Source: Desulfovibrio sp. (GTDB taxonomy: Bacteria; Desulfobacterota; Desulfovibrionia; Desulfovibrionales; Desulfovibrionaceae). From it: a stretch of DNA of 64,000 nt. The DNA is taken from contig JAITSV010000076.1 in assembly GCA_031287575.1 (NCBI GenBank), positions 62,001 to 126,000 of the forward strand, read 5' to 3'. Below, one piece after another: positions 58,858-64,000 of this stretch; within the stretch, counting starts at the first letter, position 1, and each line of letters begins with the position of its first letter. A program made the translations under genes and the position numbers. The notes beneath the pieces are model-generated. The model did not search any database. It was not told the DNA's origin and saw nothing but the letters and a program-made list of their open reading frames with translations.

Positions 58858-60123
58858 CTACTGGCGCGCGGCCGGTGCCGCACCGGGCCGGGCGCCGCCA
58901 GTCGCGCCAGTCGCACCGGTCGCGCCAGTCGCGCCAGTCGCGCCAGCCGTACCGGGGGTACCGGACGGGGATGACGCGGGGATGGCGGCATCCAGTTCCA
59001 CGGCCCGCGCCTTGCCGCCGGGCGTCACCTTCTGCAATCCCTCCACGATCACCCGGTCCCCTTCGGCCAGCCCCTGGCTTATCAGCCAGTCGCCGCCCAC
59101 CACGCGGTCCACGCCAATGGACCGGCGCTCCACGGAACCGTCGGCCGCGACCAGCAACACCGTGGGACTGCCCTTGGCATCGCGGGTCACGGCGGCCTGG
59201 GGCACGAGGATGGCATGCTCGTCCACGCCTTCTTCCAGCACCGCGCGCACGTACAGGCCGGGCAGCAGGTCGCGCCCGGGGTTGGGGAACAGGGCGCGCA
59301 GGGTCACCACGCTGGTGTTCTGGTCCACGGTGATGTCCGAGAATTGCAGCGTCCCCTCCATGGCGTAGGCGGTGCCGTCCTCGAACAGCAGCCTCACCCT
59401 GGCGCCTTCGGCACCGGCCCCGCGCAGCCTGCCGTCCGCCAGGGCGCGCCTTAACCGCAGCAACTCGCCGGTGGACTGGGTGACGTCCACGTACACCGGG
59501 TCGATCTGCTGCACCGTGGCCAGTGCATCGGCCTGGTTGGCGGTGACCAGCGCGCCGGGGGTCACGGACGACCTGCCGATGCGGCCGGAAACGGGCGCGA
59601 TGATTCGGGTGTAGCCAAGGTTGATGCGCGCCGTTTCCAGCGCGGCCCTGGCAGACGCCACCTCGGCCACGGACTGCTTGTGGGCGGCCTGTGCGTCGTC
59701 GTTGTCCTGACGGCTCACGCCGTTGGTCCGCACCAGGTCCGCGTAGCGTTCGGCCTTGAGCCGGGCGGGTTCCACGGCGGCTTCGGCCTTGGCCAGTGCG
59801 GCCTTGGCGCTGTCGTACGCGGCCTGGTAGGTGGCGGGGTCGATCTGGTAGAGCACTTCGCCTTCCTTCACGTCCGCCCCTTCACGAAACAGGCGCTTCT
59901 GGATGATGCCGCCGACCTGCGGCCGCACCTCGGAAACCAGCAAGGCCGAGGTGCGGCCCGGCAGAATGGTGGAAAGCGTCACCGGCCGGGGGCGGACGGT
60001 GACCGCCGTGACTTCCGGTTCCGGAGCCGGACCCGTGGCGGCCTGGTCCTGGCCGCAACCGGCAAGCGCCGCGACAAGCACGGCGCAAAGAAGCAGAACC
60101 GGGATTGCTGTGTGTCTATGCAT
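58858..60123 (-). CDS. RND efflux periplasmic adaptor lipoprotein (MFP, AcrA type)
   Basis: A 421-residue membrane-fusion protein. The lipoprotein signal ends LVAALAGCGQD. The lipoyl half-motifs (RPQVGGIIQKRLFREGADVKEGEVLYQID; TRIIAPVSGRIGRSSVTPGALV) flank a coiled-coil hairpin, and a beta-barrel and membrane-proximal domain follow. The last 30 residues hold five GAT units encoded by a 9-base tandem repeat, not seen in ordinary adaptors. AGGAA precedes the ATG. It bridges the RND pump and the outer-membrane channel. Confidence 0.94.
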   Translation of the reverse strand: MHRHTAIPVLLLCAVLVAALAGCGQDQAATGPAPEPEVTAVTVRPRPVTLSTILPGRTSALLVSEVRPQVGGIIQKRLFREGADVKEGEVLYQIDPATYQAAYDSAKAALAKAEAAVEPARLKAERYADLVRTNGVSRQDNDDAQAAHKQSVAEVASARAALETARINLGYTRIIAPVSGRIGRSSVTPGALVTANQADALATVQQIDPVYVDVTQSTGELLRLRRALADGRLRGAGAEGARVRLLFEDGTAYAMEGTLQFSDITVDQNTSVVTLRALFPNPGRDLLPGLYVRAVLEEGVDEHAILVPQAAVTRDAKGSPTVLLVAADGSVERRSIGVDRVVGGDWLISQGLAEGDRVIVEGLQKVTPGGKARAVELDAAIPASSPSGTPGTAGATGATGATGATGATGGARPGAAPAARQ

Positions 60124-60169
60124 TGGATTTCCTGAACCTTTCGATGCGATCCAGAGGTTGTTCCTGCTT

Positions 60170-60829
60170 TCAGGAAAGGGCGGGCATGGCACGGCCGACA
60201 TTCAGCCGCTCCATTCCGCCAAGCGTGAATTCCACGATGAATTCCGCCACGGCGTCCACGTTGCCGGGGTTGAGCACCATGGCGGGGGACATCGCGCTGA
60301 TGACGTCCTTCGCCTGCCCGTACAGGAGGCATTGGCCCAGGACGCTCGCGGCGCAACGCGCCACGACCACCCGCTCCGCACCGGGCAGCAGCGGCTTCAG
60401 GATGTCGACCAGCATGGTGTACGACGGGCCGCAATAGTCATCGATGATGACGTGGAAATATCGCGATGACGACTGGATGAACTCCCGCGCCAGCAGCTTG
60501 CCCAACCGCGTCGAAACGGGGTCGTCATCGCAGGCGAGCCGGGCCAGTTCGCTGCGCACGAACACGCGCAGGCGCTCCCGGGGCGTGGACAGGGCGTGCA
60601 CCCCGCCGTCCCTCGGGTTGCGGCGCAGGCGTTGTTCCAGATGATCGCGCAACACCATGACGTACAGGTTTTCCTTGCTGCCGAAATGATAGTTCACCGC
60701 GGCGATGTTGGTTTTCGCCAGCATGATGATCTTCCGGACGGTGGCCTTCTCCAGTCCGTCCGACGCAAAGACCACCTTCGCCGCATGCAGCAGCCGCGTC
60801 CTCGTCTTTTCGTCCTGCGGGGTACACAT
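60170..60829 (-). CDS. TetR-family repressor of the efflux operon
   Basis: A 219-residue TetR regulator with an N-terminal helix-turn-helix (EKATVRKIIMLAKTNIAAVNYHFGSKENLY) and a C-terminal ligand domain of the CecR/DUF1956 kind (REFIQSSSRYFHVIIDDYCGPSY). The ATG with GGAGG at eight bases is preferred to upstream in-frame starts. It is the first gene of the pump operon, 46 bases before the adaptor, with a perfect palindrome overlapping the promoter, so autoregulation and drug-induced derepression are likely. The inducer is unknown. Confidence 0.93.
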   Translation of the reverse strand: MCTPQDEKTRTRLLHAAKVVFASDGLEKATVRKIIMLAKTNIAAVNYHFGSKENLYVMVLRDHLEQRLRRNPRDGGVHALSTPRERLRVFVRSELARLACDDDPVSTRLGKLLAREFIQSSSRYFHVIIDDYCGPSYTMLVDILKPLLPGAERVVVARCAASVLGQCLLYGQAKDVISAMSPAMVLNPGNVDAVAEFIVEFTLGGMERLNVGRAMPALS

Positions 60830-61019
60830 ACGCGTCCTCCAGGGATCGGGATTTCTCCTGCGGCAAGGCATGCGCGGGCCGTCCCGCCGGATCCGCGCCC
60901 ATGGCGGACACTGCATGGCGCCGTGCCCAAGCGGTCCCGTGTGCCGCCCCGTCTGGCCTTCCGTGCGGCCTTGCCGCGCCACCCGGCCCGTCCAGCGCCA
61001 CTTGCCTCTCCGTTTTTTC

Positions 61020-61036
61020 AACCGTACGGTACGGTT
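61020..61036. promoter_or_regulatory. TetR operator, perfect palindrome AACCGTAC-G-GTACGGTT
   Basis: Eight-base arms around a single centre base lie in the 281-base region between two divergent TetR genes. It covers the -10 of the minus-strand promoter and lies upstream of the -35 of the plus-strand promoter. It is the obvious binding site for one or both TetR proteins. Confidence 0.75.
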
Positions 61037-61054
61037 CAAACGTCGCGTTGTCAA
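61026..61054 (-). promoter_or_regulatory. Sigma-70 promoter of the tetR-efflux operon
   Basis: A consensus -35 TTGACA (61049-61054) and a -10 TACCGT (61026-61031) are 17 bases apart. The -10 is inside the operator palindrome. The -35 overlaps TTGTCA of a plus-strand promoter (TTGTCA, 18 bases, TATGCT at 61072-61077) for the second TetR gene. Confidence 0.6.
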
Positions 61055-61110
61055 CACCCACCCATGTCGGGTATGCTGCCCATAATCATCGCCAAGGAAG
61101 GGGGCACGTC

Positions 61111-61740
61111 ATGGCGCAAGGCCATCCGTCACGGGACCGAAGGTCCAGGATTCTCGAAATCGCCGGAGGGCTGTTTCTCGAACACGGCTACCAGGGCACC
61201 TCCATGTCGCAGATCGCAGCCGCCGTGGGCGGCTCGAAAGGCACGCTGTACGCCTACTTCAGCAGCAAGGAGTCACTCTTCGAAGCCTACCTGCACGACA
61301 GGACCCAGGCGGAAGCATGGGTCTTCAAGCTGCCGGACCATGCGAAGGATCCGGAAAGCGTGCTGACCATACTCGGAAAGCGTTTTCTCAAGCTCATCGT
61401 GGATGAAACCTCCATCGCACTGCTTCGCCTGTTCTATCATGAATCCCCTCGCCTCCCGGAAATCGGACGCATCTTTTACGAAACCTGCATCCTGAAATTC
61501 AAGGGACAATTCGAAGCGTACCTTGCAACCGCACATTCCAGCGGATTGCTTGACATCCCCTGCACATCAACCGCAGCAGACCACTTCTTCGCGCTTTGCG
61601 AATCCCCCTTCCACATGCCGCTCATGCTGTGTATCAGGCAGGGCATAACTGATGACGAGGCAGAAATCGCCATACAAAACGCCGTAACTGTGTTCATAAA
61701 AGCTTACGGCAACACAAAACCATCGAACTGTGGTGATTGA
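61111..61740 (+). CDS. Second TetR-family regulator, divergent
   Basis: A 209-residue TetR regulator: RRSRILEIAGGLFLEHGYQGTSMSQIAAAVGGSKGTLYAYFSSKESLFEAYL is a complete TetR DNA-binding domain. The C-terminal ligand domain (from about residue 75) is of the AcrR-like type found in many multidrug regulators. It diverges from the efflux operon and shares its operator region, so cross-regulation is likely. The ATG follows a GGGGG run. The DNA-binding helix differs from that of the other TetR protein. Confidence 0.93.
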   Translation: MAQGHPSRDRRSRILEIAGGLFLEHGYQGTSMSQIAAAVGGSKGTLYAYFSSKESLFEAYLHDRTQAEAWVFKLPDHAKDPESVLTILGKRFLKLIVDETSIALLRLFYHESPRLPEIGRIFYETCILKFKGQFEAYLATAHSSGLLDIPCTSTAADHFFALCESPFHMPLMLCIRQGITDDEAEIAIQNAVTVFIKAYGNTKPSNCGD

Positions 61741-61800
61741 TACGATACGACGGGCTTTCCCAGGGACATACGTATCGGGAAAAATGCGGCCAACGCAACG

Positions 61801-61835
61801 AAACGGGCCGCCCGCATCGCGCGGGCGGCCCGTTT
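61801..61835. terminator. Bidirectional terminator between tetR and fdhB
   Basis: A perfect 15-bp stem, AAACGGGCCGCCCGC paired with GCGGGCGGCCCGTTT, with a short loop. It separates converging genes, and a T-rich tail follows on the plus strand. Confidence 0.88.
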
Positions 61836-61890
61836 GTCTTGTCGGCATTGGCCGAAAGCAGCGGATCTCGCCGCCGCTCCGGCCATGGTC

Positions 61891-62625
61891 CTACCCCGTG
61901 CGCAACGGCCGCATGGCCAGCAGGGCCCGGCGGCTGAATGGGCCGATGCGGTCCGATGCATTCCCCGCGTCCGCCACCATGTGATGGTGGTAGTGGCTGG
62001 GGTGCACCTCGCACAGGTACAGCACCCGGACCAGGTCGGAATCCGCCAGCAGGGCCGCCGGTGATGCCTTCTGCACCTCGGCCAGCCGCGCGCGGGCAAT
62101 GGCCAGCATCTCGTCACGGTCGCCGAAGTGCATGGTGTACGTGGGGCAGGTCTTGACGCAGGCGGGCAGCATGCCCGCACGCACCCTGTCGATGCACATG
62201 TTGCACTTGGTCAGCAGGCCCGTGGATTCCTCCTTGCGGGGGATGTCGTAGGGGCAGGCCTCGCGGATGGTCTGGTAGTCCAGTTCCTTCGTCTTTTCCG
62301 TGTAGATCACCGCGCCGGTGACCTCGTCCTGGATGATGGCGCCGGGGATGAAGGCGTCCGCCATCATCTTGCACGGCGGTTCCAGACAATGGCGGCACTG
62401 CTCGGGAAAGAACACCCACTTCAGCTTGCCGTCCACCTCCACCTCGTTGAAGCGCACCAGCTTGAAGGTGTGCCCGTTGAGGTCCGGCGGGTTCTGGTAG
62501 CTGCCGGTGTTCACGGTTTCATCGGCGGCCAGCTTCTTCCACTGCTTGCACGCGGCCTGGCAGCCCCGGCAGGCGGTGCAGCGGGTCTGGTCGATGAAGA
62601 AGGTCTTGCCCTTGTTCTCGCTCAT
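61891..62625 (-). CDS. fdhB: Formate dehydrogenase iron-sulfur (beta) subunit
   Basis: A 244-residue electron-transfer subunit with four [4Fe-4S] sites. Cys groups are CTACRGCQAAC, CRHCLEPPCKM, ACPYDIPRK and KCNMCIDRV together with ACVKTCPTY. No membrane anchor is present at the C-terminus, which fits the soluble periplasmic FdhAB dimer of Desulfovibrio, in which electrons go to cytochrome c3. It lies seven bases after fdhA. Export depends on the partner subunit because it has no signal of its own. Confidence 0.95.
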   Translation of the reverse strand: MSENKGKTFFIDQTRCTACRGCQAACKQWKKLAADETVNTGSYQNPPDLNGHTFKLVRFNEVEVDGKLKWVFFPEQCRHCLEPPCKMMADAFIPGAIIQDEVTGAVIYTEKTKELDYQTIREACPYDIPRKEESTGLLTKCNMCIDRVRAGMLPACVKTCPTYTMHFGDRDEMLAIARARLAEVQKASPAALLADSDLVRVLYLCEVHPSHYHHHMVADAGNASDRIGPFSRRALLAMRPLRTG

Positions 62626-62632
62626 GACTCAC

Positions 62633-64000
62633 CTACCCTTGCTTCCCGGACGGGGCTTTACGGACGTTGACCATGAACACCTTGGTCTCCGGAATGCCCG
62701 TGTTCGGGTCGCCCACAGAAGGCGACAGCAGGTTGGCCGAATCGAACGTGGCGTTCTTCTTCTGGCCCCAGCCGAACTGCCAGGGAATGCCCACCTGGTG
62801 CACGGTTTCGCCCATGACGGTGAACGGCTTCAGGCGCGGGGTGACGATGGCCACCACCTGCACCTTGCCGCGCACCGATTCCAGCACCACCTGGTCGCCG
62901 TTCCGCACGCCCAGTTGCGCCGCCAACTCGCGGCTCATCTCGCAGAAGCCGTCGGGCTGCATTTCCTTCAGCCACGCGGTCTTGCGGGTCATGGTGCCGG
63001 ACTGCCACTGCTCGGTCACCCGGTAGGTGGTGCACACGTAGGGGAAGCGCGGGTCGCGCACGGCCTTTTCCTCGTGGGCGAAGTGCAGGGCCGTGGGGTT
63101 TACCCGTTGCGGCGACAGGGGGTTGCCCGCCAGCGGGCTTTCGAAGGGTTCGTAGTGTTCCGGCAGGGGGCCGTCCACGCGGCCAGGACCATACAACTGC
63201 CCGCGCCCTTCGCGCACCATGATGAACGGCAGCTTTTCGCCGGGCTTCCACCCGCCGTCGGGCACGTCGCCCACCCACTTTTCGCCGTTCCAGGCGATGA
63301 CCGCGCGCTTGGGGTCGAAGGGCTTGCCCGCCTGGTCCACCCCGGCGCGGTTGTACAGGATGCGCCGGTTGGCGGGCCAGGCATACGACCAGTTGGGGAA
63401 CAGGCCGATGGCCGCCTGCTCCGGGGTCTGGGTGCGGTCGTGCCGGGCCATCATGTTGCCCTGCTCGGTGTAACTGCCGGAGAATATCCAGCAGCCGCAC
63501 GCGGTGGAACCGTCGGCCTGCAACGCGGCGAATCCGGGCACCTGCTGGCCTGCCTTCCACTGCTTGTCGGCGATGGTCACGTCCTTCAGGAAGGTGCCGT
63601 TGAGGCGCCTTGCCAACGCGCTGGCGTCGTACGCGCCGTCCTTCAGGTAGGCGGTGTCCAGGTTCAGGATGGGTTCCGGATGCTTGCCGCCCTCCGCCTT
63701 GTACAGCTTGCGCACTTCCTCGAACAGCCGGATGACGATGTCGCCGTCGCTCATGGAATCGCCCATGAACCTGGCGCTCTTTTCGCGCCATTGCAGCCAG
63801 CGGCCGGAGTTGGCCACCGAGCCGTCCTTTTCCACGCTCATGCACGCGGGCAGGAAGAACACCTCGGTCTTGACGTCCTTGGGGTTCACGCCGGGGCCTT
63901 TCCAGAACAGCGAGGTCTCGTTCTCGAACAGGTTGACCACCACCGTCCAGTCCAGCGTGGCCATGGCCTTGCGGTTCTTGCCCGCGTTGGCCCCGCCCGC
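62633..64000 (-). CDS. fdhA: Formate dehydrogenase catalytic (alpha) subunit, C-terminal part (N-terminus beyond window)
   Basis: The frame is open to the window edge (456 residues visible). It is the C-terminal region of a molybdopterin/tungstopterin oxidoreductase of the FdhA/FdnG type. It includes VVVNLFENETSLFWK, FFLPACMSVEKDGSVANSGRW and the cofactor-binding domain near the end (QPDGFCEMSRELAAQLGVRNGD; GIPWQFGWG). The active-site Sec/Cys and the Tat signal would be in the missing part. It oxidises formate to CO2 in the periplasm and passes electrons to FdhB. GACVD-type Fe-S ligands are not in view. Confidence 0.94.
   Translation of the reverse strand, partial: AGGANAGKNRKAMATLDWTVVVNLFENETSLFWKGPGVNPKDVKTEVFFLPACMSVEKDGSVANSGRWLQWREKSARFMGDSMSDGDIVIRLFEEVRKLYKAEGGKHPEPILNLDTAYLKDGAYDASALARRLNGTFLKDVTIADKQWKAGQQVPGFAALQADGSTACGCWIFSGSYTEQGNMMARHDRTQTPEQAAIGLFPNWSYAWPANRRILYNRAGVDQAGKPFDPKRAVIAWNGEKWVGDVPDGGWKPGEKLPFIMVREGRGQLYGPGRVDGPLPEHYEPFESPLAGNPLSPQRVNPTALHFAHEEKAVRDPRFPYVCTTYRVTEQWQSGTMTRKTAWLKEMQPDGFCEMSRELAAQLGVRNGDQVVLESVRGKVQVVAIVTPRLKPFTVMGETVHQVGIPWQFGWGQKKNATFDSANLLSPSVGDPNTGIPETKVFMVNVRKAPSGKQG

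Noticed and set aside
55336..58974. 1212-codon open frame opposite the RND pump
   Set aside because: It is antisense to a complete RND gene with all family motifs. High GC makes long spurious frames common, and the product is a His/Gly/Arg-rich string without any domain.

Overview
The window is GC-rich chromosomal DNA from a sulfate-reducing deltaproteobacterium of the Desulfovibrio/Nitratidesulfovibrio type. The diagnostic content is a complete Tmc transmembrane electron-transfer operon with an acidic-type tetraheme cytochrome, a periplasmic-type formate dehydrogenase (fdhAB), a Desulfovibrio-type outer-membrane porin, Rrf2 regulators, and many PAS, heme and receiver signalling proteins. Species assignment is inference.

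Layout. 1-2.4 kb: end of a histidine kinase and its sigma-54 response regulator. 2.6-5.6 kb (minus): a MoxR ATPase, a VWA/HExxH protein and a small partner. 6.2-9.8 kb (minus): pstS-pstC-pstA in the long form, with no pstB or phoU. 9.9-17.2 kb: a chemoreceptor, a DciA-like protein, tRNA-Glu, two paralogous DJ-1/PfpI-type proteins (one an AraC-family regulator) and a Cys-cluster protein. 17.7-19.1 kb: the porin, with a Fur-like box upstream. 19.7-28.8 kb (plus): tmcD-C-B-A, a hypothetical protein, a tandem universal stress protein, a double-receiver protein and a REC-PAS-PAS histidine kinase, probably one respiratory and regulatory unit.

28.8-31.0 kb is an AT-rich island holding a SAMHD1-like HD phosphohydrolase and a small partner gene. 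It is the clearest sign of horizontal transfer and the best candidate for an undescribed (possibly anti-phage) system. 31.0-53.3 kb is a dense signalling region. It holds seven histidine kinases, three stand-alone or output response regulators, a heme-type chemoreceptor, a heme-type sensor kinase, two Rrf2 regulators, an HD-GYP phosphodiesterase and a phage CII-like regulator. A frameshifted methyltransferase follows.

54.1-61.7 kb is a TetR-controlled RND efflux operon (tetR-MFP-RND-OMF, minus) divergent from a second TetR gene; a perfect 17-bp palindrome overlaps the pump promoter. 61.9-64.0 kb is fdhB and the C-terminal part of fdhA, which runs off the right edge.

Two diverged copies of a 180-290 bp hairpin-bearing repeat lie at 2.5 and 14.8 kb. 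Many coding regions carry short in-frame tandem repeats that give Gly/Ala/Pro-rich low-complexity tails.
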